From positions 62,001 through 126,000 of the forward strand of contig JAYJMM010000066.1 of NCBI GenBank assembly GCA_037349105.1: 64,000 nt of DNA, written 5' to 3'. The notes under the pieces were generated by a model. That model worked only from the letters and a program-made list of their open reading frames with translations. It had not been told where the DNA came from and did not search any database. Positions 1-10,900 of the stretch are shown here, in pieces (the stretch's first letter is position 1; each line of letters starts with the position of its first letter). Source of the stretch: Limnomonas spitsbergensis (taxonomy: Eukaryota > Chlorophyta > Chlorophyceae > Chlamydomonadales). The position numbers and the translations under genes were made by a program.

Positions 1-357
1 ATTATGTTCCTGCCAAACACCAGATTGTTGAAAGGGACTTGGTGTTATGATCTGAGCATGCTGCTGATGGTTATGGCAGGAAAGGAAAAAAACCCATCTA
101 TGTCCTTGCTTCCCAGTGTTGTATTTTGAATTCTTGACAGGTGGACACCCCTGGTGCCTGAAAGCTGGTACCGGGACTCACCCTTGTCATCTGCCTGGTC
201 TGAATTACTTCTCTTCAGCGTCATTGCTGTGGCGCAAAGTTCCATGCCAGACTTAGAACTGACACCGTGTTCATTGCCTATCCCTGTTTAACTTGGTCTG
301 CTAGTGCCGGTGAAATAATGCTCATCTTTTTTGCGACATTGACCTTGAACCTTGCAG

Positions 358-462
358 GCCAGGGTGCAGCGCATGAACCCTGAGGCTAGGCAGAAATACG
401 AAGATAAGATGCAGAGGCAAAATGTCAAGAAGGCTATGAAGGGCAAGGTTACGCGTATGTGA
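358..462 (+). CDS. 3'-terminal exon of a gene entering from the left, possibly CCDC47/DUF1682-like
   Basis: A clear acceptor (ccttgcag) ends at 357 and is followed by 34 sense codons and TGA at 460-462. The peptide is very basic and helical (it starts ARVQRMNPEARQKYEDKMQR and ends KGKVTRM). A short Met-Asn/Ser-Pro-Glu motif followed by a Lys/Arg/Glu helix is, as I remember it, how the C-terminus of the ER membrane protein CCDC47 (DUF1682 family, PAT chaperone complex with ribosome-binding tail) looks. That match is from memory and rests on one exon. The upstream exons lie outside the window or were not identified in 1-350. It could equally be the basic tail of another ribosome- or nucleic-acid-binding protein. 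Confidence 0.45.
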   Translation, partial: ARVQRMNPEARQKYEDKMQRQNVKKAMKGKVTRM

Positions 463-1215
463 ACGCTGTTTGTTCATGGGGCAGCCCTGTGGCAAGCAGC
501 CTGGCAAGCCTTCTTCAGATTTTGGAATTTTGGCGTCCATTGGGTGCAAATTGTCCACATCTTGTTCTGTTGACAGGGCTACTGTTATGTGGTGGATTTT
601 GAACTGAAAACTTGAATTGCTGCTGGAGGAACAGAATCATAATGATAACCTCCGTCTCCTTCAATTATATTACCTGGGTCACTAGGATTTCCCTAAAACT
701 AAGATCAATCATCATTTTGGTTAGCCTTTTGCGCGCTCGCATGTAAAAGATTTGTTTTACCGTATCCCCGTTATTAGGCTCATGCCTGCTGGCCAAGTCC
801 CATTTTCTTTCGTAAATCTTTCCAGGGATTTTGTTTTGGTTCATCAGCCAGAAGCAATGGACCCAGTCGTGCAAAGGTGGGCAACTTGTGGCCCTGAGTG
901 TCATTGCGGCAGTCCCCCCGCACAAGTACATGTCAGCCTCCCTGGCACTTTTCTGTACCAGAGGCTAGGGCACAGCTCTCGGACAACTGGTGGCCCTGAA
1001 GAAGCAGCACTGGTGAGCTACTTGTTGGTAAGAGTGACGTGAGGCTCTCCCGCTTTCTGTCTTCTTTCCTACTTTTATGTTTCAAAGCTGGGGTGTCCAC
1101 CTCGAGGACGACTGCAAGCTGTAATGAAAGATACTTCAGCCAGGCCGCTGCTGTGCATTAAATACTCAAGCCACATGCATATCAAGTGAGAAGCTGTACC
1201 CCTGTGCTTCAGTCC

Positions 1216-1261
1216 ATATCCTTTTCGAGCAGGGCTAAGAGGTGTAAAGTCATTGCCCCTT
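1216..1261 (+). mobile_element. Short tRNA-like (box A) insertion
   Basis: The segment carries a degenerate form of the GGGCCCAGAGGTGTAACGTC core seen elsewhere in the window (here gggctaagaggtgtaaagtc), preceded by the related cgagcag leader. It is flanked by near-identical 11-bp direct repeats, tgcttcagtcc at 1205-1215 and tgcttcattcc at 1262-1272, which look like a target-site duplication. Confidence 0.45.
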
Positions 1262-1424
1262 TGCTTCATTCCATTTTCATATCATATGATCACGAAACTG
1301 AATCTTCATTCTCCAACCTGATGCTGATCGCTAGACCTGATGCCAAATATTCAGTTTAACACTACCGTAGTGGCATCCAAACAAATGGTTGAGGACCCGA
1401 GCCAGCCAAATGAACGTCTGCCTC

Positions 1425-1620
1425 ACCTTGTCTAGGACACAAGGTTCCAAGATCCTGCCCCACCACATAGGATTCCTGTCTTCCTCACAGAGAGGGGTGG
1501 CTGCACCATGGTCCAAACCATACATGGTAGCTGGATTTGAGCTTGCTTGTCCCCTACCAGTCCCATGCGGCCGAGCATTCAGCAAGGCCCAGCAGGTACG
1601 CACTATCCTAAATATTCAGT
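1425..1620 (+). mobile_element. tRNA-derived SINE, 5'-truncated copy
   Basis: Shares the body seen at 38640-38765 and 39222-39360: a tract like gtggctgcaccatggtcc, then the tract around gtagctggatttgagc, then gcggccgagcattcagcaag and a 3' end near gcactatcctaaat. The tRNA-like head with box A and B is missing. No coding role is inferred. Confidence 0.6.
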
Positions 1621-1632
1621 TAATCCGATAAT

Positions 1633-1637
1633 TTACA
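1633..1637 (-). terminator. TGTAA poly(A) signal
   Basis: TTACA on the plus strand reads TGTAA on the minus strand, 46 nt downstream of the stop of the coiled-coil gene at 1683. UGUAA is the usual poly(A) signal of chlorophyte algae. Confidence 0.5.
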
Positions 1638-1682
1638 TAGACCTGAATATTGTGTGCGCCCTTCCGCATGCTGTCCCCCTTG

Positions 1683-3054
1683 CTACTTCTTTCCAAGCAT
1701 TGCCAAGACCTTCGGGTGGTTCAGCGGGTTGAGCAACTTCTTGGAATCAATGGCTTGCTGGTGTGCCAGCACCAGGCTCTTCTGACCCAGGGTTTGCGCA
1801 TGTGCGGCGCGATCGGCATCACGCTTCAATGCGCCAATCTTGGATCCAACAGATTCCAGTTCACTCGACACCTGCAATGCATGGTTTGAGTCTCTTCAAT
1901 GGGTCTCTTCAATGCTTCATTCACTCCGGAAACGTGTCACCATCAACCTAATGACTACATGTAGCCATGTTGGACGACCCAAGGCACATATCGCGGCGCT
2001 TGTGCTCAACTTGATACTGAATGGCCTATTTTAACAGTATAGTTTGAGCATCCAGTCTTTCATAGCCAGCATCACCAGGAAAGAAAGGCAGATCAGGACC
2101 ACAGGTTGGAACCACAGGTTGCAGATGTGTCGCTCCTCGCTCACCAAAGTTTGCCTCCGTCATCGTGTCCATGCCATGATGTCCATGCGCATCCAGTACC
2201 CCATCGGATCCAGGTTCCACCCCTACCTTGGCTGCGGCTTCCTGTTTTGACTTGTATGCCTGTTCCAATTGGTTCAAGCGCTGACGCGCAGCCTCCACCT
2301 CCTCCTCAGCAGCTTCAACAGCCTTCACGCATGGGGAGCAGGCTCACTAACAAATGCATGGGGAGCAGGCTCACCAACAAACGCACGCCGGGCCGCTAAT
2401 TGTTTGCAATTGCACTTGTTGCAATGATGTGCAGTTTTGTCATGGACATATCACAAAGCAAGTTGCACAAATTGTCCTCAAGCATCTCTAATTTTCCATA
2501 TCGGGAATGCCGTAGTCGGATCAGTCAGCGGTTCCACTGTTTCCATAAGCGTGATACAATTCTGCTACATCTCGGCCATGGGGTGCATGTGCACCAAGCC
2601 CTGCTGCTTGGATCACCATCCATAGAACGCTCAAGTTTTGGTCCCCATTAGTGGCTCCCAAGGGTGGCCTGGCGTGCACTAAAAGGGTACACGGACTGGC
2701 ATCCCCTAGCGGTGTGCATTCAGCCCATGCGGCTTTCCAACCTCCATGCACAATCGCATGCTCACCTTTTGTACAGAGGGCACCTGTTCGCTTAACATCT
2801 TCATACGCATTTCCTCCTCAGTTAAAGTCTTGCTGAGGGTCTGAAAGGTCCTCGTTTCCTTCTCGACGAGACGTTGCAAATCACCCTCTTCTTTTGCATA
2901 CTGAGGGCGGCGGAGGGATCGGCTTTAACAACGAATTTGCATGCCATGTCTAGCAATATCGACTCACCTTACTGATTTCCCCTGCTTGGCTTATGTAGTA
3001 AGACCCGTAGGCAAGACCGCAGCCCCCAGCGAAGATGCCGACTAGCTTTCTCAT
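1683..3054 (-). CDS. Membrane-anchored coiled-coil protein, 168 aa, four exons
   Basis: Exons on the minus strand: 3054-2968, 2900-2766, 2322-2227 and 1871-1683. All introns are GT-AG and phase 0, so the frame holds throughout. The product begins MRKLVGIFAGGCGLAYGSYY, a probable hydrophobic anchor (residues about 4-21). Residues 30 to 130 are rich in Glu, Lys, Arg and Ala in a heptad-like pattern typical of a coiled coil. The C-terminus ends HPKVLAMLGKK. The start is the first ATG of an open exon with a good donor (aag|gtgagt). A TGTAA poly(A) signal follows 46 nt after the stop. I recognise no named family; an organelle or ER membrane tether is possible from the architecture, but that is inference. 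The exon chain is well supported, the function is unknown. Confidence 0.75.
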
Positions 3055-3056
3055 TT

Positions 3057-3593
3057 TTATTGAGACAATCTACTTACGATCCGTGAAAGTCTCGGGGGAA
3101 ACGTGATATCCACAGCGTACAGATATTGCATGTGCGCGAGGTTGGGGTTTGGCAGAGGAGGTTCGGTGTCGTGCAATCCGACATCAGGTTCAGGAGCTCT
3201 CAGGCAGAAAAGCTGTACCGGCACCACCAACGACTCGATGATACTTCTTGGCAGCCAATCAAATGCTATGCTTAGCTTCTGAAGAAGAAGCCTGGTCGAG
3301 GTCGTAGGTAGAGAGCACCCGCAAAATTTGTTTGATGTACCGCCATAGCGGGCCAAGTTCTTGTTCATGTCTCTGCTAGGATATCTCAGGTCTTGGAACA
3401 AGTCACCAATCCAAGGCGATTCCCAGTATTGATGTGAGTCTGATGTCCCTAAGAGATTACAGGTACCGCATGTCTGATGAGGCATCCTCCAGGCTGTCGC
3501 TGCAATGACCTTCAATCGCGGGTCACATGCCTTGACGAAATCTAGTATGTATTTGTTACAATAGGTTACACTAGTGTCACCTTTTATAAACAT
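3057..3593 (-). CDS. Open reading frame of 178 codons, no recognised family
   Basis: An ATG-to-stop frame with mixed composition and several Cys and Trp residues (for example YWESPWIGDLFQDL in the middle). It ends 3 bp upstream of the ATG of the coiled-coil gene on the same strand. No homology is recognised and no introns with frame continuity were found. It may be the last exon of an undetected gene, a transposon remnant, or chance. The tight spacing with the next ATG leaves almost no room for a promoter, which argues against two independent genes. Confidence 0.25.
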   Translation of the reverse strand: MFIKGDTSVTYCNKYILDFVKACDPRLKVIAATAWRMPHQTCGTCNLLGTSDSHQYWESPWIGDLFQDLRYPSRDMNKNLARYGGTSNKFCGCSLPTTSTRLLLQKLSIAFDWLPRSIIESLVVPVQLFCLRAPEPDVGLHDTEPPLPNPNLAHMQYLYAVDITFPPRLSRIVSRLSQ

Positions 3594-3861
3594 GATAGAT
3601 CATCCACTGTTGAGGAGTTAGCAGGGGAACAATTTACAAGAACAGTGCCGGCTGCTGCCACAAAGTGCTCGGCTGTTTCATCCCCTTGGTTACATACCAA
3701 ATGTCTGCTTGACGGGATGTGCAAGTTGCGTGGCCTGTGCTTGTGAGCAGTAGGTTGGGCCCGGCTGTATTCCCGATCATCACTCTTAGTACCAGTGCGC
3801 AACATGAACACCACATCAACATCTGCACCAGCGTCAACACCAGCAACAACACCGGCTTGTA

Positions 3862-3898
3862 CAGCAGCAGCAGCAGGAGCAGCAGCAGCAGCAGCAGC
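3862..3898 (+). repeat. (CAG)n trinucleotide tract
   Basis: Twelve CAG-like triplets with a single GAG interruption. No confirmed exon contains it. Confidence 0.9.
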
Positions 3899-4286
3899 GT
3901 GACCGGTGTCATTGAGCAATATAAAACCGTCTGCTTCATCGCCTTCGGCATCAGTGTCAGCACGACCTTCATATACCGGTACTGCACGGGGTGCCCGTAT
4001 GGAACAACAGCATCAACACGCACCGATGATTCCGATCGGCGTACACATCAGCATTTGCATCATCCGCGGGAGCAACCATTTAAGGTAACAGTCTCAGCAA
4101 TTTCAGCCCCAGCATCTGCATGAGCATCGACTTCAGCGACAATTTCGACAATCATACGTTCCAGCATCATCGAGCAGTCAGCACCGCTTTCAGCATTCAG
4201 CATCAGCTACAGCTACACCTCAGTGGCAACTTCGGACAGAATTAGCACTGCTGATGCTGTCAGTTGCCGGTGCTGACTCGATGCAG

Positions 4287-4353
4287 GCATCAGCATCAGC
4301 ATCAGCATCAGCATCAGCATCAGCATCAGCATCAGCATCAGCATCAGCATCAG
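4287..4353 (+). repeat. (CAGCAT)n hexanucleotide microsatellite
   Basis: About eleven perfect copies of the hexamer. Its minus-strand translation gives an alternating Met-Leu run inside a 183-codon frame, which is an artefact of the repeat rather than evidence of coding. Confidence 0.95.
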
Positions 4354-4968
4354 CTCATTCGAGCAAGTGCACACCAGCTTCAGATTCATATCCAACTTCA
4401 TGACCGCCAACATGACCGGCGCCTGCGCTTTCTCAAGCGTGGGGTTGCTGACAGAGTAGCGGCTTGCAGCTGTGATTTGTTCTCTTCCCCCTTGGCTTGG
4501 GCTTCCTCCTTTTTTTTTTATTAATTCAGGAGTTGGTTGTTGCTGTAGTGGACTAGTCGTACTGCCTAGGACAGCTTTTGTCGTTGGTGCAATTTGAGCT
4601 TTCAATGTGTGACGCCAATTCATGTCCGGATCTGGTTTCTTGCTTGTTTTTAACTGTTTTTCTTGGCTTCTACATCTTGCTGTTCTTGACTTGTACTTGT
4701 TTCTGTGCCTCTGGCTTACTTGCCTTGACTCCCATGCCTTCTGTGCATACCTGTATCTTCTCAATAAAACACGTAGCGAGAGCGTATTTGTAACAGCATA
4801 GCGAGTGTCACAGTCTACAAATATATTTGTGTTCCTTTATCCTTTTTCACTTCGTAACAATCAACATGCAAATGATTCAAGACTTCAGACGGCTACGTTG
4901 TCACGCTCCCACCGGCCCCTCTTCCTTTAGGTTTTACTTTTTTTTCTCCCATCTGAACAGTTGGGCGC

Positions 4969-5019
4969 CCATGCCGCCGAGCCTTCTTGTGTATGGCCCA
5001 GAGGTGTAACGTCATTGAC
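4969..5019 (+). mobile_element. tRNA-like short insertion, long form
   Basis: Carries cccatgccgccgagcc, then the box A-like tggcccagagg and gtgtaacgtcattgac. This is the longer (about 50 bp) form of the core found at 19549 and 46290. Flanking duplications were not found by eye. Confidence 0.45.
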
Positions 5020-6544
5020 CTGTATCTCCTGCCCCCCTGTCCTTCTGCCTCGGTTGTTTGCCTTTTGAGTTCCTGTTTATATAAGCAAAAATAGACACAT
5101 GGGCACTGGGCCCAAGATCAGGGCCAGGGACCATATAGTATGTTCTTGAGCTCCATCATCGCAGGCTGTCAATTGAGGGTGATAATTTGACTTTTTATTT
5201 ATTCGGCCTCAAAATTAGGCATTGGGTAAATTATTGCAAAGGTTGCTAAGGGGTGAACACACCCTCCGCAAATTAAGGGACGTTCCTGCCTCACACGATC
5301 ACACAACATAGCTTTTCTTTGCATTGCCTGGGCCTGGATACATTCCTATCGACCAGGGAAGTACGGCACCAATACCGGTACCCGTTTAATCATGATTATT
5401 TTATACACGTCAGAATAGGATTTTTAATCAGGCCCTGATACGTTAAAAGAAGTAGCGCTGGACGACCTTGAGGTTCACATGCGTTGCAGGAACATGGTCA
5501 GTGTTGGACTGTTTGCTGTCACGGTTGTGGTACGGTATTAATTATGAATTGAATTACAGAGAATCCTGGATTTGGGGCGTTTCTTACGATGTTGCTGGTA
5601 CGAAAGATGGCACCGTATAACGGCACACCGGACCCCATTTTAAGGTGTAATCGCACACCCCTGAACTGGGTACCTGCACCTGTCAACAACGTTGCATATC
5701 TCTTGTGGGAAGCAACCCTCGGTAGCGTCACCGGTGGTATGTAATGTTTTAGCACAGCAAAACTACCCACAATCATTCCCCAATCCCGGGTACTTGGCGA
5801 TTCGTGAAATAACTACCCCCATTAATTTTGTATTTCAGGTGTGGCATTCACCCGTTCTCCAATATTAGCAACTACTATTTTAGGGACATGGAGGGGTGGA
5901 ATGCCAAGAAGAGGAAACATGTGCATGATGTCTTTTTGAAGCAATTCATGTATTGTATGACACGTCTTGATTAGCATCTAATATTTTTTCTTCGTTCTCC
6001 GATACTGGAACTGGTACAAGCCAAACAAACCACATTGTATGAGATGTCTAGCTTGGATTCTGGTATGATATAGGAAATCAATATTGGACACGTCACATGT
6101 TGACATGTGACCTCTTTGTACCGCATCAGGGCTTTCTTTATATAAGGAATGGAAACTTGCTAGTTCTGGGGCCCTGTTGGGAGGTGACGATTGAACTAGC
6201 TGGAGGGGGGCTAGTCTGTAGGACACGCTGATTATCTCCTCATTCCAGTACCCAAGCACGGATCAGGGGGGGGCTACTAATGGGGGACATAAAAACCTCG
6301 CTCCTTGAATCTACATCACTAAGCATGATCAATGTTCAGGTGAGCCTCCCAAATAGAATATCCGAAAACTGTGAGTGACACAAAGATGACCCTCCAAGGG
6401 CAAGGAAACACCAAATCAATGTGGCTGTACAAGGTGCCGGTACCGGTATCCAACTGGGGGGGGGGAATGGGAGAAGATTGCCGGTAAGCGGCAGGAGGCA
6501 GAAAACACTAGTGGATAGGGAAAGTCAAAGTTATTCACAGTCCC

Positions 6545-6730
6545 CACTCTCTGAAACGTTCAAACCTTGACGATATCGACATCTTCCACAAAAGCTAGGG
6601 CCCATGCGGCCGAGCCTTTTTGAGGTGTAACGTCATTGACAAAAGCTAGGGCATCCGACCTGTACCTGCCCCAGTACAACTCTTTGAAGTCTGTGGCACC
6701 ATCCGGGGCCAGCCAATCACTGCTCCCTCA
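6545..6730 (+). repeat. Old interspersed repeat copy, homologous to 19905-20040
   Basis: The order of blocks ctgaaacgt, gatat, atcttccaca, cctgtacctgccccagtacaa-like and gtctgtggcaccatccgg-like matches the copy near 19905-20040 with point differences. The copy here is interrupted by a 37-bp insertion at 6602-6638. Family unknown. Confidence 0.6.
6602..6638 (+). mobile_element. 37-bp tRNA-like insertion with perfect 14-bp target duplication
   Basis: The insert reads ccatgcggccgagcc, a T run, then gaggtgtaacgtcattg. It is bounded by the identical 14-mer acaaaagctagggc at 6588-6601 and 6639-6652. The older repeat copy at 19905-20040 lacks the insert and has a single version of the site, so the empty site is present in the same window. 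Confidence 0.75.
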
Positions 6731-7941
6731 GCCCGTACCTGTTAATGTGACTACGGAACTACAGAAATTAGGGGTCACTATCGGTTCCCCTTCGTTTGCT
6801 CTGGGCCCGCTGAGGACACACCGTACAATGTTTGGCCTGTCCAGCTGCAGTTCAGATGCACTGACTGGTAGAAATTTTGAAGTAACGTAATTCTATACGG
6901 TGCGACAGATATAGCCTCTGACAGCAGGTAGGGCCAGGATGTGTGGGGAGTGAAGTTTAACAGAGCAATCCCCACTGACTGGTAAAGAAGCCACACACTG
7001 TCGGTCTGGGTCTTTGGGGTCCTACTGGACCACTGTTGTACATACCTGTAAGTATTTAAGGGCGTTACTGAGAGTTACTTGCTCAGCAAAGCAGGCTACC
7101 ACTTCCCCGGTATCAAAAGACTCGAGGTGGTTCACCCGGCAGCATTTGTCCCACTGAAAGCAGCTGCCATCGGATCCTTCAGTGAGAATCGGATTCAAGC
7201 ACTGGCGTTGCTTCCCTTGTGAGTGGCATTTAAAGTTTGGGAAGCAAAGCCGGTGCTTGAATTGGAGTCTCACTGAAGAACTGGCCAGGCAGATTTAGTC
7301 GGACTAATTCTGTCTGGCCAGTTTGATGGCTCCAGCATGATACCTGTGTGCCTTCCTAGGTACCGGTAACCGGTACTGTCAGTCTACATAAGGCTGGATT
7401 TCTCACTGTATCTTGCCCCTGTCTACGCATAGCAGGTAGCTAACTGTAATGACCGGGGTAATGACAGGCTGTTGACGGACCGATGCACGGAGCTGGGAGG
7501 TAGGGGGCCTTGGGGGCTCACACCACCTGAGGGCACCGCCTGAGGGGGTACAATCGCCTGCTTTTGGAATCGCCCCGTCGCTTACAGGCCCTTGTACAGT
7601 TCACTCAGGGCAATCCTCTGAAATTGATAGACCGAGTGAGAGATTGACAAGTAGCGCGGGTATTGCGAATCGGGAGAGTCAGAACAGGGCTGCGCTAGAA
7701 CTTGGGGTCGGAACAGGACCGAAGTCGGGCGGAGAACTCGGTGACCTCAAGACGATGGTAGACAGCATACATATATACATGATACCATTTAGATAGCCAA
7801 TTGAGTCGTTTACAGGTGTGAATCCCCCCTCGCCCTGTCACACCACCACCACTACCATCACCTCCACCACGCCCACATCACTCCTGGGCGCAGGACTTTT
7901 AAAGGCCCTACGATTCAGCTAATTTGTATTGATCTGAGCCT

Positions 7942-10900
7942 ATGCATGAACCTGCTGTGCCCCAGGGCACGCTGCCCGATTCACCCCCTGAGCAACAAGA
8001 AGATCCGTTAACAGGCCCTGCGAATGCCGTGCTGAAGGCATTCACTTCATTTCTCACTGTTTCTAGAAGCAAGGCTGACATTAAAGAGTTTGAACGACTG
8101 CTCGTCCACTGCGACTCCTGCGATGCAGCGGCGCTCGCCAGCTCAAAAGTGATTTGGAAGCAACTGGTGCAATGTTTGTCACAAGCAGAAAGTCAGTGGG
8201 ACCTTTTCGGGATGCTCTTAAATCGGCTGTCACTGGAGCCCGAAGGTCGTCTCGAGGCCTGTAACAATGGATTCATCACCAGTTTGGCGGAGCTCATCAT
8301 CGCAAAGGGCAGAACTGCCAGGAGTGACAAGCAGATCGAACGTCTGGGCAGCATGGCTGTTATTCTTGCGATGCTATGCGTGGACGCGGAGGAGGAGAAA
8401 ATCAGCCATTGGTGCATGAAGCTGTGTTCGAACGTCAAGGATTCTTTGGAGAAGTCGCAAGGCAAGGGCTCCATGATGGAGGCGTACGCAGTGCTGTCGA
8501 TCTTCATCAAACTGTGAGTGGAGCAGTTAGCCATCCCGTCGAAGTTGCTGACGCGCCCGCAACAGGGTGGTCGCTAACTTCAACATGTCCTCCGCTCCCT
8601 CCGCGCAGAATTTACACTGCAACTGGCACACAGCTGGCCATCTTCCTGGCCAGCACTTTCATCAACAGAACTGCTGGAGGTGTTCAGCTGCTGTTCCGAG
8701 TGGCAAAGAGGGGACTGCTTGAGGAAGACCTCGCAGGAGTACCCAAGGTGTGAAAGGCGGTGGCCTCCTGTCTCACCCCCAGCCGCTCTGTCCCTGATAA
8801 CCTTGCGTGTGCAGAGCCACACCCGCCTTGCCGGCTTCGACGCCATTACTGACCATGCGCTTGCATGTGTCGCCCCTGACTCCCATGTGCAGATTGTTGC
8901 GGAGAAGTCTCTGGTCATCCTGTCCAAGCTCAACGCGGATGCTCCACAGCTGCACATCGTCCCCTCCCAGTTGGACCCCATCAACCTCGGGACCTTCCTG
9001 GTCAGGATCGGGCGGGACTGCTCTTGGGTGAGCACCAGAAGAAGGAAGATGGCTTCACTTTTCTTAAATCCCCAAGGCCTCAACATTTAAGACATGGAAC
9101 CTTATAGCCCTGAAGGGATATTGCGTCATCACTCATTGGGCCTGGCAGCACGATTGGTACTGAAAAGACAGAATGGAGGCAGCTGGATTTGCGGCCTCGG
9201 TGACGCTTTCCTCCTGTAAGCTGCGCTGCCGTCAGGATGGGGCCTACGCTGTCAGGACGAGGCCTTAGCTGCTGTGTCATCAGGACGGGGCTAGCAGATG
9301 CTCCAACATGGGCTTATCAAGTGGTCTGATTTGGTCCTGCCTTCCCTTGTGTCAGGTGCAATCCCAAGACATTGCCATCACCTTCCTAGCACGCCTCGTG
9401 TTCAGCCAGCAAGAGATTAAAGACGAATTCCTGGACAGGCCGGAGGTGGTCGACATGCTCAGGTAACTGGCAGGGCAGATGACCTGGTTGCCAGCTAAGC
9501 GGCTGACAGGTATGGGGTGGTATCCTTTGCTGAAGGGGCATGAGTGGAGCCATTCGGAGCTACACTGTCTTGGGTACTGGTGTACGCTATGCCTGCAAAT
9601 ACATGTATTCAATTGTTTTGTCCTTATTAGCATCCGGCACCTGTTTCCATTCCTTCACAAATGAGCACTTCTTAGAGTATGAGGTCCATGTGATGGCCCA
9701 ATCTTGGCCCAAGGGCTCACCCTTATGGCCCATGCGATCAAGGTAGCACTAGCTTGCTGCAGTGTGCCTATCCAACTGCCCCCTGTTATCCCTTTTCTCC
9801 TCTACCTCCAATTGCCCAGGCACGTCCTAGGGTGCAAGAGCACTGCCCTGAAGCTGACGGGTGTGGCCTTCATCTCCCTGTGCCACGCCTCCATCTTCTA
9901 CCAGTTGGTGGAGGAGTTTGAGCAGACGCTGGCCCTCCTGGCAGCCTGCCCGGCAAGAACACTGAAGCATGTGGTGTGGGAGGCTGGGCGGGGTATCTGG
10001 GGCTTGGAGTGCCCTCTCAGCCCGCCAGCATCCCTGGCCCTCCAGGAGTCGGACTTCCTCACCAGTGCTGCAAACAAGGTCCCGGCCATGCTACCGCGCT
10101 GCCTCTGGCAGCTGCTGTCCCCAGAGCTGCAGCGGAACGTGGCGGCCAGTCAGGGTGTCCAGGTGAAGGACGAGGACGATGGCGGGCCCTCAGACTACAA
10201 TTACGACCGGGGCTTCAAGGCGGATGAGGACACGGACGGGACCCAGGACGTGGACGGTGGGCGCTACTCGCCGCCTGAGGATGCTACGGGCGCGGGTGGG
10301 ACTGGGGCAGACGGACGCTCCCGGCAGCGCACTGCAACCCCTGCAGTGTCAGGACAGGGTGTGGGTGCCATGGCTACGGAGCTGGCGCGACAGGGCAGCG
10401 TGGAGCCTGTTGCGTCAGGAGGGGGTCAGCTGCCGGCTGGGCCTTCGTACCCGCCGCAGACCGCAGCAGGGAGCCTCCCGCCGCTGGAGGCTGGGTGTGA
10501 GGCCATGCCCTCGGATCAGCATGAGGGCTGCACGGATATGGCTGCGCCTGGGCCCTCTTACGCAGTCGGTAACCTGCACCCCCCTGAGGGGACGGGTCTG
10601 GCTGCAGCATCTCCTGCCTGGCAGCAGCAGGCCCAGCAGGACCACGTAGACGCTTTAACCATGGTCGATGGCGTGTTGCTACCGGCTGGAGGTGGCAGTA
10701 GTGCGGGTGCCACGGACAGGCGTGCGGTGGAGGTCAGCCATCTAGAGCCGGAAGTGCAACGAGTGTTGGCTGAGGAAGGTGTGCTGGCGGATAACGGAGT
10801 GCTGACGGAGAGACCCAAGCCAACCATCCGGATCAAGAAGAGCGTGGTGGATACGGTGCAAGCGGTGTTAGCCCTGCAACAACTTCATGTGAGGGAGGGG

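Larger units (their letters stand above)
463..1632. other. Intergenic stretch with a SINE 3' part and a micro-insertion
   Basis: No convincing coding exon was seen. It contains a 46-bp tRNA-like insertion at 1216-1261 and a plus-strand SINE copy at about 1425-1620, both listed separately. The open frames here are short and have no splice-site support. Confidence 0.5.
3594..7941. other. Long intergenic region with simple repeats and old interspersed repeats
   Basis: No supported exon. It contains a CAG array (3862-3898), a CAGCAT array (4287-4353), a tRNA-like micro-insertion at about 4969-5019, an old interspersed repeat at 6545-6730 interrupted by a 37-bp insertion, and many ACCGGTACCGGT-like short palindromic tracts near 5370, 6440 and 7360. 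The remaining open frames overlap low-complexity DNA. Confidence 0.5.

Noticed and set aside
4213..4764. 183-codon minus-strand frame
   Set aside because: Depends on the CAGCAT microsatellite (Met-Leu run), without family or splice support.
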